A stretch of 64,000 nt of DNA, taken from positions 248,001 to 312,000 of the forward strand of contig CAWFER010000012.1 of NCBI GenBank assembly GCA_963814805.1. Reading direction: 5' to 3'. Source of the DNA: AP-15 sp963814805 (GTDB lineage Bacteria; Pseudomonadota; Alphaproteobacteria; ATCC43930; CGMCC-115725). Under the pieces are notes generated by a model. It worked only from the letters and a program-made list of their open reading frames with translations. It did no database searches and was not told the origin of the DNA. The translations under genes and the position numbers were made by a program. Numbering within the stretch: the first letter of the stretch is position 1; each line of letters opens with the position of its first letter. Of this stretch, positions 37,763 to 47,559 are shown one piece after another.

Positions 37763-38837
37763 ATGCGCAAGGGGATAGCCATTGAGGTCACGGCGGCGGA
37801 TCGGGCTCGCTTGCAGTCGATCATCCGGGATCGCAACAGCCCGCAGAAGCACGTCTGGCGCGCACGGATTGTTCTGCTGACGGCGGATGGTCAGGGTGCC
37901 ACCGCCGTCATGCGCGCCGTCGGCAAGGGCAAGACCGTGGTGTGGCGCTGGCAGGAACGCTTTATGCAGGAGGGGGTTGACGGGCTGACCCGCGACAAGA
38001 CGCGGCCCTCGCGGCAGCCGCCGCTGCCGCCGAGACCGTCGATCGAGTGGTGGCGCTGACCAACCAAGCCCCGCCGCATGAGGCGACCCATTGGACCGCC
38101 GCGGCGATGGCCAAGGCGGTGGAGATCAGCCCGTCCTCGGTGCGCGCATCTGGACGCGGCACGGACTGCAGCCGCATCGGGTGCGCCGTTCAAACTCTCC
38201 AACGACCCCAAATTCGTCGACAAGCTCAAGGAAGTCGTCGGCCTCTATATCGATCCGCCCGATCATGCCGTGGTCCTCAGCATCGACGAGAAGAGCCAGA
38301 TCCAGGCCCTCGACCGCACCCAGCCGGGGCTGCCGATGAAGAAGGGGCGCTGCGCCACGATGACCCACGACTACAAGCGCAACGGCACGACCACCCTGTT
38401 CGCCGCCCTCAACATCCTTGAGGGCAAGGTCATCGGGCGCTGCATGCAGCGCCACCGGCATCAGGAATTCATCCGCTTCCTCAATACCGTCGAGCGCGAG
38501 GTCGCGGCCGACAAGGCGGTCCATGGGTCCTCGACAACTATGCCACTCACAAGCACCCAAGGTGAAAGCCTGGCTCGCCCGCCATCGGCGCTTCACCTTC
38601 CACTTCACCCCGACCTCGTGCTCCTGGGCCAACGCGGTCGAGGGTTGCTTTGCCAAGCTGACCCGGCAACGGCTCAAGCGCGGCGTCTTCACCTCGATCG
38701 TCGAGTTGCAGGCCGCCATCAACCGCTTCATCGCCGACGCCAACGGCGCGCCCAAGCCGTTCGTCTGGACCAAATCCACTGACGCCATCCTCGCCGCTGT
38801 CACCCGCGGGGGACAAGCGTTAGGAGCGATCCTCTAG
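37763..38837 (+). mobile_element. IS630-family transposase gene, frameshifted
   Basis: About 345 residues when joined. The N-terminal helix-turn-helix region reads LQSIIRDRNSPQKHVWRARI and AVGKGKTVVWRWQERFMQEG, then HEATHWTAAAMAKAVEISP. The DDE catalytic part shows VVLSIDEKSQIQALDRTQ (first Asp), VLDNYATHKHPKV (second Asp) and NAVEGCFAKLTRQRL (Glu). The frame changes near 38025, 38150, 38185 and 38540. IS630 elements insert at TA; I could not find terminal inverted repeats on either side, so element limits are unknown and only the transposase span is given. It is probably inactive unless the shifts are sequence errors. Confidence 0.8.
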
Positions 38838-38866
38838 CTTAGAGAGGGAAGTTTCTGTACGCTGTA

Positions 38867-39248
38867 GCAACTGATCAGCGGCAGCAGGTATTACAATCTC
38901 TGGCTAAATGACCTTACCCCGCTGACAAATTTACGCGTGCGAGTGCAGGACAGTGATCTTTCCCTGTCTTCCAGCGGGGTGGCGGTTGCATTCGACCAGC
39001 AGCCGACCGGGGCCACAGCGAGCGCCCTAATCGACCTCGGCGGCGGTGCGCTCGGCAGCAACGGACGGAACTGCATCTTTGGCGGCCCGGTCTACGACCT
39101 GGAGGCGCAAGGGTATAACGTCTTTGCCGAGAACAACTGGTGGGGAAAATCAGGCGGACCGCCGGCGGGAAAGGTGATCGAGACTGCGGCGGGATTCACG
39201 ATCAATGACAGTTCCCCACTGCAGCGCGCACCTCGAACCTGTCGGTAA
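38867..39248 (+). pseudogene. C-terminal remnant of a parallel beta-helix surface protein
   Basis: Open reading after an in-frame TAG: GSRYYNLWLNDLTPLTNLRV, then SSSGVAVAFDQQPTGATASA, LIDLGGGALGSNGRNCIFGG and YNVFAENNWWGKSGGPPAGK, ending at 39248. The N-N-W-W-G motif followed by GP is characteristic of right-handed beta-helix proteins (pectate-lyase/NosD-like repeats). No SD or credible start, so it is most likely the 3' end of a gene cut off by the IS630 insertion 30 bp to the left. Confidence 0.5.
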
Positions 39249-39306
39249 CCTGCGAACGCCCAAGAGAGGCTCCGGCTGATCGCGGCATGATGCGGACCCG
39301 GCGCCG

Positions 39307-40131
39307 TCACTTCGTGCCGAAGCAGTGCTCGGGGCCGGGGAAGCGGCGGGCGCGGACGTCCTCGGCGTAGGCTTCGGCGGCGGCCGAGATCAGCGGCGCC
39401 AATTCGGCGTAGCGCTTGACGAAGCGCGGGGTGAACTCGGTGAAGACCCCTAGCACATCATCGATGACCAGGATCTGGCCGTCGCAGGCGGGCGACGCGC
39501 CGATGCCGATGGTCGGCGCCGGCAGCTTCTCGGTGATGGCGCGCGCGACCTTCTCGATGGTGCCCTCGATGACGATCGCGAAGGCGCCGGCCTCGGCGAT
39601 CGCGGCGGCGTCGGCGGCGACCAGCCCGGCTTGGCTCTCGCCGCGGCCCTGCACCTTGAACCCGCCGGCGGTGTTGACCCTCTGCGGCATCAGCCCGACA
39701 TGGCCCATCACCGGCACCCCGCGCCGCACCAGAAAGCGCACGGTCTCGGCCATCTCCGCGCCGCCTTCGAGCTTGACCGCGGCGCAGCCGGTCTCGGCCA
39801 TGATCCGCGCGGCGTTGCGGAACGCCTGCTCCGGCGATTCCTGATAGCCGCCGAACGGCAGATCGACGACAACGAGCGCCTGTGCGGTGGCGCGCATGAC
39901 CGCAGCGCCGTGCGCGATCATCATCTCCACCGTCACCGGCAGGGTGCTGTCGAAACCGTAGACCACCATGCCGAGCGAATCCCCGACCAGCAGAAAATCG
40001 ACATGCGGGTCGAGGAGACGCGCGATCGGCGCGGTGTAGGCGGTCAGCCCGACGATCGGCGGGCCGCCCTTGACGATCTCGCCGATGCCGCGACGCCTGA
40101 CCGTGGCGGGTGCTTTTTGCTGTGCGCTCAT
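39307..40131 (-). CDS. panB: 3-methyl-2-oxobutanoate hydroxymethyltransferase
   Basis: First committed enzyme of pantothenate synthesis: methylene-THF plus 2-oxoisovalerate gives ketopantoate. 274 residues from ATG 40131 (SD aggaa), normal size. TIM-barrel motifs: PIVGLTAYTAPIARLLD, DFLLVGDSLGMVVYG (Mg-binding Asp), VVVDLPFGGYQESPEQAF, AAVKLEGGAEMAE, RGVPVMGHVGLMPQRVNTAGG, FAIVIEGTIEKVA (catalytic Glu) and TIGIGASPACDGQILVIDD. Intact. panC is not adjacent. It is divergent from the molybdenum hydroxylase gene, 74 bp apart. Confidence 0.95.
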   Translation of the reverse strand: MSAQQKAPATVRRRGIGEIVKGGPPIVGLTAYTAPIARLLDPHVDFLLVGDSLGMVVYGFDSTLPVTVEMMIAHGAAVMRATAQALVVVDLPFGGYQESPEQAFRNAARIMAETGCAAVKLEGGAEMAETVRFLVRRGVPVMGHVGLMPQRVNTAGGFKVQGRGESQAGLVAADAAAIAEAGAFAIVIEGTIEKVARAITEKLPAPTIGIGASPACDGQILVIDDVLGVFTEFTPRFVKRYAELAPLISAAAEAYAEDVRARRFPGPEHCFGTK

Positions 40132-40205
40132 GATGCTTTCCTGCGCCTGGATGTAAACGCCCAGGGTACGGGTTACACTCAGCGCGGTTCGGAGGCCAAC
40201 GATGA

Positions 40206-42558
40206 ATGATACGATCGACATCGCGAATTCTGCGAAGCCTCGGCGCGATCGGGCAGCCGCTGCGGCGCAAGGAGGATCAGCGGCTGCTGACCGGGAAGGG
40301 TCGGTTCAGCGACGATTTCACCTTGCCGGGCCAAGTTTATGCCGCGATCGTGCGCTCGCCCCACCCGCATGCGCGGATCGTCAAGATCGACACCCACAAA
40401 GCGATGGCGTTGCCGGGGATGCTCGGCGTCTTAACCGGCCAGGATTGCCTCGCCGACGGGCTTCAGCCGATCCCGCATAGCCCGGTGCCGTCGACCCGCT
40501 ACGACATGAAGCTGACCGGACCCGGTGGCGGCCCGGTCTTTATCGGCCCGCAGATGCTGCTCCCGGCCGACAAGGTGCGCCATGTCGGCGAGGCGGTGGC
40601 GATGGTCGTGGCCGAAACCGCCGCACAGGCGCAGGATGCGGCCGAGGCGGTCATCGTCGAATATCAGGAATTGCCGTGGGTGGCGCGGGTCGAGGATGCG
40701 ATGCGACCTGGCGCGCCGGCGGTGTGGGACGAGGCGCCGGACAATGTGCTGGTCGACACCGCGTTCGGCGACGCCGCGGCGACCCTGCGCGCCTTTGCCG
40801 CCGCCGATCATGTCGTCGAGATGGAGTTTCATATCGGCCGGGTGACCGGCGTTCCGATCGAGCCGCGCGCCGCGCTCGGCCATTGGGACGGCAAGACCGG
40901 CCGTTATACCTTGTGGGCCGGCAGCGGCGGGGCGGTGCGGCAAAAGACCGAGCTCGCAGCGGTGCTCGGCGTGCCCCCCGAGCGGGTTCGGGTCTTGTCG
41001 TTCGATGTCGGCGGCAATTTCGGCACGCGCAACCGGCTCTATGTCGAATTGGCGCTGGCGCTATGGGCGTCGCGCCGGCTCGGCCGCCCGGTCAAATACA
41101 CCTCGACCCGATCGGAAGTGTTCTTGAGCGACTACCAGGGCCGCGATCTCGTCACCCGCGTGGCGTTGGCGTTGCGCGCCGATGGCCGGTTTCTCGGATT
41201 GCGCGCCGACAATGTCAGCAATGTCGGGGCCCGCTGCGCCTCATTGTCGCCATTGAGCAAGGGTTCGGCCCTGATCACCGGCTCCTACGATATCCCGGCG
41301 GCGAGCTTGCGGTCGCGCGCGGTCTTCACCAACACGATGCCGACCAACGCCTATCGCAGCTCGGGCCGGCCGGAAGTGACCTATGCGATCGAGCGGCTGG
41401 TCGACGAGGCGGCGCGCCGCCTCGGGATCGACCGGGTGGCGTTGCGCCGGATGAATTTGATCGGGCCGCGGGCGATGCCCTACGCCAACGCGGTCGGCGC
41501 GAAATACGACAGCGGCACCTACGAAGCCAATATGGATCTGGCGATGGGGATCGCCGATTGGGACGGGTTTGCGGCGCGGCGGGCGGCAGGCGCAGGCGCG
41601 CGGCCGGCTGCTCGGCCTGGGCTTGGCGAATTATGTCGAATCCTCGATCGGGGCGCCGCGCGAGCGCAGCGAGATCACGGTGACCCCGGCTGGCCGGGTC
41701 GAAATCGTGATCGGCACCGGGCCGAGCGGGCAGGGGCACGAAACCAGCTTCGCCCAGGTGGCTGGCGCCTTGCTCGGGGTGCCGGTCGGCAGCATCGACA
41801 TCATCACGGGCGACACCGATGTCGTCAGCCTCGGCGGCGGCTCGCATTCCGGCCGCTCGATGCGCCACTCGGCGACCTTGTTCGCCAAGGCCGCGCCCGA
41901 ATTGGTCGCCAAGGGCAAGGCGCTGGCGGCCCGGCTGCTCGATGTCGGCGCCGATCAGGTGAGCTTTGCCGACGGCCGGTTTTCGGCGCCGCCCGACAAT
42001 CGCAGCTTCGATTTTCTCGAACTGGCCAGCGAGGGCGCGCGGCTCGGCGCCGAAGGCGAACTTGCCGTGGTCACCGACAACGAGATGCACGACCCGGTGT
42101 TTCCCAACGGCTGCGCGGTGTGCGAGGTCGAGGTCGACCCCGAGACCGGCGCGGTCGAGATCGCCCGCTATTCGGTGGTCGACGATGTCGGCCGCTGCAT
42201 CAACCCGATGATCGTGCACGGGCAGAGCCATGGCGGCATCGCCCAGGGGGTGGGCGAGGCGATGTGGGAGGAGTGCGCCGTCGATCCGGCTTCGGGCCAG
42301 CCCCTATCGGGCTCGTTCCTCGATTACGGGATGCCGCGCTCGGACAATCTGCCGTCGTTTGCGGTGCGGATCGTCGAAATATTATCGCCGACCAACCCGT
42401 TCGGCATCAAAGCCGGCGGCGAAGGCGGCTGCACCCCGGCCTTGGCGGTGGTGATCAGCGCCATCCTCGACGCGCTGGCCCCGCTCGGCGTGCGCGACCT
42501 CACGATGCCCGCCACCCCGCTCAAGGTCTGGAGCGCGATCGAGGCGGCGCGGAAATAG
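40206..42558 (+). pseudogene. Xanthine dehydrogenase family molybdopterin-binding subunit (CoxL-type), one frameshift
   Basis: Large subunit of a molybdenum hydroxylase, ~783 residues. N-terminus GQPLRRKEDQRLLTGKGRFS is the family start. Mo-cofactor motifs: VGGNFGTRNRLYVELALAL, NAYRSSGRPEVTYAIERL, then GTGPSGQGHETSFAQVAGAL, and the active-site Glu near the end in GIKAGGEGGCTP. The frame changes once, at about 41580 (reading continues RGRLLGLGLANYVESSIG). The AYxCSFR loop of true CO dehydrogenase is absent, so it oxidises an aldehyde, purine or N-heterocycle. The partner FAD and [2Fe-2S] subunits are not nearby. Confidence 0.85.
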
Positions 42559-42672
42559 AGGTTCGGAGCGGGGACGAGAGTGTTTGCCGGCTCGGAGCGC
42601 AGATGCTTTCGAGATGCGACCCGAGGCGCGCACGACTTTATCTTGATGCCCCGCCCACATGTCCGCCTGAGG

Positions 42673-42695
42673 GTGGGGCGACCCGGTCGCCCCAC
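42673..42695. terminator. GC-rich hairpin between convergent genes
   Basis: An 11-bp perfect stem (GTGGGGCGACC and its complement) with a one-base centre, in the 250-bp gap between the ends of the CoxL-type gene (plus) and the aldo/keto reductase gene (minus). Position suits a bidirectional terminator; there is no U-tract on either side. Nothing else was recognised in the gap. Confidence 0.35.
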
Positions 42696-42808
42696 GCGCT
42701 ATCCAATACACTCCGTTCGCTGCAAGGAGCGGATTATTGGCGCAGGGCGCAATCTCGTGGAGGTCTGCGACGAACGCCCGGAGGCGGAGCCCCTATCGTG
42801 CGGGCGCC

Positions 42809-43811
42809 TCAGATATAGACGCCGCGCATGCCGCCTTCGGGGTAGCGGGCGCCGGCGGCGGCGCCGATCGGGATCGCCGATGAGATGCGGTCGAGGTCGG
42901 CCGGGGTCAGCCGCACATTGAGCGCGCCGAGGTTTTCCTCAAGCCGGGAGATGTGCTTGGTGCCGGGGATCGGGATCACATCCGGCCCCTGCGCCAAGCA
43001 GCCAGGCCAGCACCAGCTGCGCCGGGGTGCAGTGCTTCTCGCGCGCGATCGCCTCGATGTGTTCGACCAGCGCCCGGTTCTTGGCGAAGTTGTCGCCCAT
43101 GAAGCGCGGATGGCGGCCGCGGGTATCGCCTGCGGCGAGATTGCCGAAATCGGGGATGTCGCCGGTCAAGAGGCCGCGGCCGAGCGGCGCATAGGCGAAA
43201 AAGGCGATGCCGAGATCGCGGGTCAATTCGCGCGTCTCGGTCGCCTCCTGGCGGTAGAGCAGCGAATATTCGCTCTGCACCGCGGCGATCGGGTGGACCG
43301 CATGGGCGCGGCGGATGCGCTCGGGACGGGCCTCGCACAGCCCGAGATAGCGCACCTTGCCCTGCTCGACGAGCCGCGCCATCGCGCCCACCGTCTCCTC
43401 GACCGGAACCGCCGGATCGACCCGGTGCTGATAGTAGAGGTCGATGACGTCGACCCCGAGCCGTTTCAGGCTCGCCTCGCAGGCCCGCGCGATATAAGCC
43501 GGGCTGCCGTCGACGCCGTTGGCCCCGCCCGGCCGCTGGATCTGGCCGAATTTGCTGGCGATCAGCACCTGGTCGCGCCGCCCCTTCAACGCCCGGCCGA
43601 GAAGCTCTTCGTTCTGGCCCCAGCCATACATGTCGGAGCTGTCGAGGTGATCGACGCCAAGCTCGATCGCGCGATGGACGAGGGCGATCCCGGCCGCGTC
43701 GTCGCTCTTGCCGTACACTCCCGACAGCGACATGCAGCCGAGGCCGATCGCCGAAATCTCCGGCCCGCCCTTGCCGAGCCGACGCCGCTCCATGGCAACT
43801 GTTGCGCTCAT
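42809..43811 (-). pseudogene. Aldo/keto reductase, frameshifted near the C-terminus
   Basis: NADPH-dependent (beta/alpha)8 oxidoreductase, about 333 residues. ATG 43811 follows agaggga. Catalytic tetrad: Asp and Tyr in HLDSSDMYGWGQNEELLGR, Lys in VLIASKFGQIQ, His in DLYYQHRVDPAVPVEET. Family signature GIAFFAYAPLGRGLLTGDIP. Near 42995 the frame shifts by one base inside LVLAWLLAQGPDVIPIPGTK and runs to YPEGGMRGVYI at 42809. It matches the AKR13/YakC-type group (substrates unknown). All catalytic residues precede the shift. Confidence 0.85.
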
Positions 43812-43908
43812 CGATTTTCCCTCTTTCCAACTCGTCGAAGGCGCCGATCCTCGGCGCCGGCCGCCCCCAATGGGTGCGCCACGCCGCTCGTACCGGCCGC
43901 TCGAGCTC

Positions 43909-45015
43909 TCATTTAGCGAAGATGTCGAGCGGCAGGAAGGCGCTGACGACGATATTCGGCACATCGACCAGTTCGCTCAATTTCAGATCGACCGCGACCG
44001 AACAGATCGCATAGGCCTGCTGCCGGCTCCAGCCGCGCTCGACCAAGAGGTCGATCATCGACAGCAGCGCGTTCTTGGCGCTCAGGGTCGCGTCCTCGCT
44101 CTCGTTGACGCCGTCGTCGCGGACCGACATCCCGGTGGTGGCCAGAAACCGCTTCGGCGCGGCCAGTTCCGGCGGGAAATAATAATCGTCGCGGGCAAAG
44201 CGCGGAAAACGGATGCCGCGGCGCCGGGCCTCGCCCTTGTGCAACGAGAAGCGCACCAGGATCGCGCCGCACATCTCGATCGCGGTGCCGCAGGCCTCGC
44301 CGTCGCCTTGCGCGAAATGCGCGTCGCCGACCGAGAACAAGGCGCCGTCGACGAACACCGGCAGCATCAGGCGCGCACCCTTCGAGAGCTGCTTGATGTC
44401 GAGATTGCCGCCGTTTTCGCGCGGCGGGATCGTGCGCAGCGCCTCCGAGCCGATCGCCCCGCCCGGCACCGCCCCCCGCGCCTCGGGCGGCAACGCCACG
44501 CCGCCGCGCGCGGCGAGTTCGGCTTCGCGGCGCTGCACCCGCTCGCGCAATTCCTTTGACGGGGCGACGCCGATGACCCCGACAAACGAGCCGTCGGGGA
44601 TGCGCACGCCGGGCAGGTCGGCGGATTCGGCAAAGCCGTCCTTGATCGTCCATTTGGCGATGTAGGGCTCGGGAAACGCGTCGCGCAGAAAGCCGAACCC
44701 CGGCACCTGGACGGTGTAGGCGAATGGCGCCGGCTTCATGTCGCGGATCTCGACCTCGAGCAGATCGCCCGGCGCCGCGCCGGCGACAAAGACCGGGCCG
44801 GTCAGCGGGTGAACCAGGTTGAGGTCGCACTGCCGCAGATCCTCAGCCGTCGTCGCCGCGGTGATCTGGCCGTCGAACGCGTCGCGGGTTTCGATCTCGA
44901 CCTCTTCGCCGAGCGCGGCCTCGACCACAGGTGCTACCGCCTCGTGCCAGCGGTTGTGGCCCTTCTCCGGCTCCTCGGCGAGGCGCTTGGCGTAATCGAC
45001 CGTAATGCTCTTCAT
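43909..45015 (-). CDS. Acetamidase/formamidase family protein
   Basis: Amide hydrolase of 368 residues (FmdA/AmdA fold), releasing ammonia from formamide or related short amides; zinc or calcium is expected. Blocks: KGHNRWHEAVAPVVEAALG, LNLVHPLTGPVFVAGAAPGD, KPAPFAYTVQVPGFGFLRD, GVRIPDGSFVGVIGVAPSKE, IPPRENGGNLDIKQLSKGAR (conserved RENGGN-DI), SVGDAHFAQGDGEACGTAIE and AYAICSVAVDLKLSELVDVPN. Start ATG 45015, confirmed by the KSITVDYAKRLAEEPE opening. Intact; DJ-1/PfpI gene lies 83 bp upstream on the same strand, so the two may be one nitrogen-scavenging unit. Confidence 0.9.
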   Translation of the reverse strand: MKSITVDYAKRLAEEPEKGHNRWHEAVAPVVEAALGEEVEIETRDAFDGQITAATTAEDLRQCDLNLVHPLTGPVFVAGAAPGDLLEVEIRDMKPAPFAYTVQVPGFGFLRDAFPEPYIAKWTIKDGFAESADLPGVRIPDGSFVGVIGVAPSKELRERVQRREAELAARGGVALPPEARGAVPGGAIGSEALRTIPPRENGGNLDIKQLSKGARLMLPVFVDGALFSVGDAHFAQGDGEACGTAIEMCGAILVRFSLHKGEARRRGIRFPRFARDDYYFPPELAAPKRFLATTGMSVRDDGVNESEDATLSAKNALLSMIDLLVERGWSRQQAYAICSVAVDLKLSELVDVPNIVVSAFLPLDIFAK

Positions 45016-45098
45016 GCCGCCGTCCTGCTCCCAGGTGGTGGAGGAAGCTATGCACAAGCCGTTGCGCTGGCAAGCCGCAGCGCGCGGCTTTTGCCGCC

Positions 45099-45728
45099 TC
45101 AGCCGAGCGCCGCGGCGGCGCGGGCGACCCGTTCGGCGCGGTCGCGCTGGCGCCATTCGGCGCGGGCCAGCACCGCGGCGAGCACCGCGGGTGTTGGGGT
45201 CGCCAGCTGGTTCGCGGGCGGGCCGGCGATCTCGCGCCACGCGGCGCCACGTCGATGCCGGCGGTGACGCCGCCGCCGGTAAAGAGATTGCCGTCGCGGA
45301 CCACGCGCTCGGCCGCCGGCTCGGCGCCAAAAGCGCGCAGCAGCTGGCGCGACATCCAATGCGTGCCGGCGCGCCTTCCGCGCAGCAAACCGGCCGCTCC
45401 CAGCACCAGGGAGCCGGTGCAGACGCCGACGACATAGGCGCGCCGGCGCGGCGCGGCGGACAAAAGCCAGCACCTCCTCATCTTCGAGCAGGGGATTGAT
45501 CCCGGGTCCGCCGGGGACCAGGACGAGGTCGAGCGGCGGACACTCCGAGAGGGTCGCCATCGGCAGGATCGTCAGCCCGTGCTCCGATCGCACCGGCTCC
45601 AGATCCTTCCACAGCAACAGGGTCTCGGCGCCGGGCAAGCGGGCCAGCACTTCATAGGGGCCGGTCAGATCGAGCTGGGTCAGGTTCGGGAACACCAGCA
45701 TTCCGCAACGCAGGGGGACTCCGCTCAT
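45099..45728 (-). pseudogene. DJ-1/PfpI family protein, isonitrile-hydratase-like, frameshifted
   Basis: About 215 residues. ATG 45728 has SD gggag. MLVFPNLTQLDLTGPYEVLA and LVLVPGGPGINPLLEDEEVL are typical of the isonitrile hydratase (InhA)/GATase1-like group. In the next frame, AYVVGVCTGSLVLGAAGLLR carries the nucleophilic Cys (VCTG), followed by AGTHWMSRQLLRAFGAEPAA and GNLFTGGGVTAGIDVA. Frame shifts near 45445 and 45245; the end returns to the first frame (LATPTPAVLAAVLARAEW). An IS1595-type element lies 17 bp before the start codon, so the original promoter is now about 1 kb away. Confidence 0.8.
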
Positions 45729-45735
45729 CGCCCGT

Positions 45736-45745
45736 TCTCCCGTCA
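45736..45745. repeat. Left 10-bp direct repeat flanking the IS element
   Basis: tctcccgtca, identical to 46781-46790 and touching the left end of the element. It is the presumed target-site duplication. It covers the SD region of the DJ-1/PfpI gene. Confidence 0.8.
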
Positions 45746-46780
45746 AGGCTTATCCCTCTGCGTCCGGTGGATCAATTAGTTGTGGTGGAGCGGGCGGATC
45801 GGTGTTAGGAACAAACATCGAACATCTGCTCTCGCGAGGCCGGCATGACCGATTTTCCCCGCTCCCTGATGGAGTTCCAGCAGCGCTTCCCGGATCAGGC
45901 CGCCTGCGTCAGATACCTGTTCGCGGCACGCTGGCCCGAGGGCTTCGTCTGTCGCGCCTGCGGCAAGGCCAAGGCCTGGGAACTGCAGACCAAGCCGTGG
46001 ACCTGGGAATGCGCCGCCTGCGGCAAGCAGACCTCGGTGACCGCCGGCACCATCATGCACCACTCCAAACTGTCGCTGACCATCTGGTTCTGGGCGGCCT
46101 ATCTGATGGCCACCCACTCCAACGGCATCTCGGCCTGGCAACTGCAACGTCAGCTCGCCCTCGGCTCCTACAAGACGGCCTGGCTGATCTGCGCCAAGCT
46201 GCGCCGCAGCATGGTGGCGCCTGACCGCAGCCCGCTCGCCGGTCTGGTCGAGGTCGATGAGACCGAGATCGCCTGCCGCAGCAAGAACGATCCTGTGACC
46301 GGCGGCGGCGGACGCAGCCACCAGGGCAAGATGCTGGTCGTCGGCGCCGTCGAGGTCGAGGATGGCGGCGCCGGTCCGGGCCGCGTCCGGCTCGCCGAGG
46401 TGCCCGACTACTCGGCCGCCAGCCTGCATCCCTTTATCGCCGACAACCTCGCCCCGGGAACCACCGCCAGGACCGACGGATGGTCCGCCTATCCCGGCGC
46501 GCCCGGCGTCGGCCACGATCCTCACGTCATCGGCAAGATGGCCGCCCATGTCGTCCTGCCTTGGGTGCACCGCATCTTCTCCAACCTCAAGGTCTGGGCT
46601 TTGGGCGTCTATCACGGCCTGCGTCGCCGCCATCTCCAATCCTACCTCGACGAATTCGTCTTCCGATTCAACCGCCGCCAAACCCGGCACGCCGCCTTCC
46701 GTTCGCTACTCGCCATCGCCGCCGGCCACACCCCCTTCACCTACCAAATGTTGGTCTCCCGGAAATAACGGCATAAGCCT
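45746..46780 (+). mobile_element. Complete IS1595-family insertion sequence, 1035 bp
   Basis: Ends are defined by imperfect inverted repeats (left aggcttatccctc; right, read inward, aggcttatgccgtt; about 15 of 22 positions agree) and by an exact 10-bp direct repeat of the target on both sides. The single transposase gene is intact, and the direct repeats are unmutated, so the insertion looks recent. Most IS1595 elements are reported to make 8-bp duplications; here 10 bp match. It inserted between the divergent DJ-1/PfpI and PEBP genes. Confidence 0.85.
45845..46768 (+). CDS. IS1595-family transposase
   Basis: 307 residues, intact. An N-terminal zinc ribbon has VCRACG and ECAACG (Cys36, 39, 56, 59), then HHSKLSLTIWFWAAYLMATH, an ISXO2-like linker. 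The catalytic domain shows GLVEVDETEIACRS (first Asp), ARTDGWSAYPGA (second Asp) and HRIFSNLKVWALGVYHGLRR (Asn/His in place of a third carboxylate, as in this family). C-terminus LQSYLDEFVFRFNRRQTR is the typical ending. The element appears able to move. Confidence 0.93.
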   Translation: MTDFPRSLMEFQQRFPDQAACVRYLFAARWPEGFVCRACGKAKAWELQTKPWTWECAACGKQTSVTAGTIMHHSKLSLTIWFWAAYLMATHSNGISAWQLQRQLALGSYKTAWLICAKLRRSMVAPDRSPLAGLVEVDETEIACRSKNDPVTGGGGRSHQGKMLVVGAVEVEDGGAGPGRVRLAEVPDYSAASLHPFIADNLAPGTTARTDGWSAYPGAPGVGHDPHVIGKMAAHVVLPWVHRIFSNLKVWALGVYHGLRRRHLQSYLDEFVFRFNRRQTRHAAFRSLLAIAAGHTPFTYQMLVSRK

Positions 46781-46790
46781 TCTCCCGTCA
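46781..46790. repeat. Right 10-bp direct repeat flanking the IS element
   Basis: tctcccgtca, identical to 45736-45745, immediately after the right inverted repeat ending cataagcct. Presumed target-site duplication. Confidence 0.8.
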
Positions 46791-46874
46791 TTCCCGGCAT
46801 TGCTGAAACTGCGCCGTTTTAGCGATAGAGTTCGGCCTCGCATATGGGGATGGCCCGTATATTGGAGATCGGCT

Positions 46875-47336
46875 TTGCCTCTGCTGCTCGCGAGCCCGGC
46901 GTTTGCGCTCGGCGCCCAGATTCCGGCGGAATATACCTGCAGCGGCGCCGACATCTCGCCACCCTTGAGCTGGTCGGGCGTCCCGGCCGGGACTAGGAGC
47001 CTCGTCCTCGTCGTCGAGGACCCGGATGCGCCGGCGGGCGTCTTCCATCACTGGGCGGTCTTCGACATTCCGCCCGGCGCGCACGGGATGGCGGCCGGCT
47101 ATGGTCCGACGCGTCCGGTCGGCGGCGCGCGCCAGACGCGCAACGATTTCGGCCGCCCCGGCTATGGCGGCCCCTGCCCGCCGCCCGGACCCGCGCACCA
47201 CTACCGCTTCCGGCTGCTCGCGATCAGCCGGCCGAGGCTCGATCTGACGGCATCGGCAACCGCCTTGGATGTGCTGCGGGCCGCGCAACCCTATATCATC
47301 CAGCAGACCCAGTTGATCGGCACATACCAGCGCTGA
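46875..47336 (+). CDS. YbhB/YbcL family (PEBP, Raf kinase inhibitor-like) protein, TTG start
   Basis: About 153 residues. TTG 46875 is chosen because GGAG lies 7 bases upstream and the frame opens with a short signal peptide (LPLLLASPAFALGAQIPAEY). Ligand-site motifs: CSGADISPPLSWSGVPAG, LVVEDPDAPAGVFHHWAVFD (DPDAP, HHW) and GYGGPCPPPGPAHHYRFRL. Bacterial YbhB-like proteins are periplasmic or cytoplasmic phosphate-ligand binders of unclear role. The upstream 85 bp separate it from the IS element, which may have altered its promoter. Confidence 0.88.
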   Translation: MPLLLASPAFALGAQIPAEYTCSGADISPPLSWSGVPAGTRSLVLVVEDPDAPAGVFHHWAVFDIPPGAHGMAAGYGPTRPVGGARQTRNDFGRPGYGGPCPPPGPAHHYRFRLLAISRPRLDLTASATALDVLRAAQPYIIQQTQLIGTYQR

Positions 47337-47559
47337 CCGGGCGCCGAGCGACGATCGATCGGGTCGAAATTCGCGCCGGCCTGCCATGGGCTGTCGTTTT
47401 GCTGGCGCATTGGCGAAAATTCTGCCTATAACCCGCGCCCTGGTGGTCTCTCTCGACGCGGTCATCTTTATGACGTCGCTCCGGCGCGAGGTCGTGAACC
47501 CCAGATTGGGCCAACTCCCCGAAAGCAGTGTCGGCTTGGCACACGGACCGAGCGCATAG

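Noticed and set aside
38838..38866. Right terminal inverted repeat of the IS630 element
   Set aside because: No match to any sequence left of 37763, so element ends were not assigned.
40206..42558. Aerobic carbon monoxide dehydrogenase CoxL
   Set aside because: The diagnostic AYxCSFR loop is replaced by AYRSSGR and no coxM/coxS are present.
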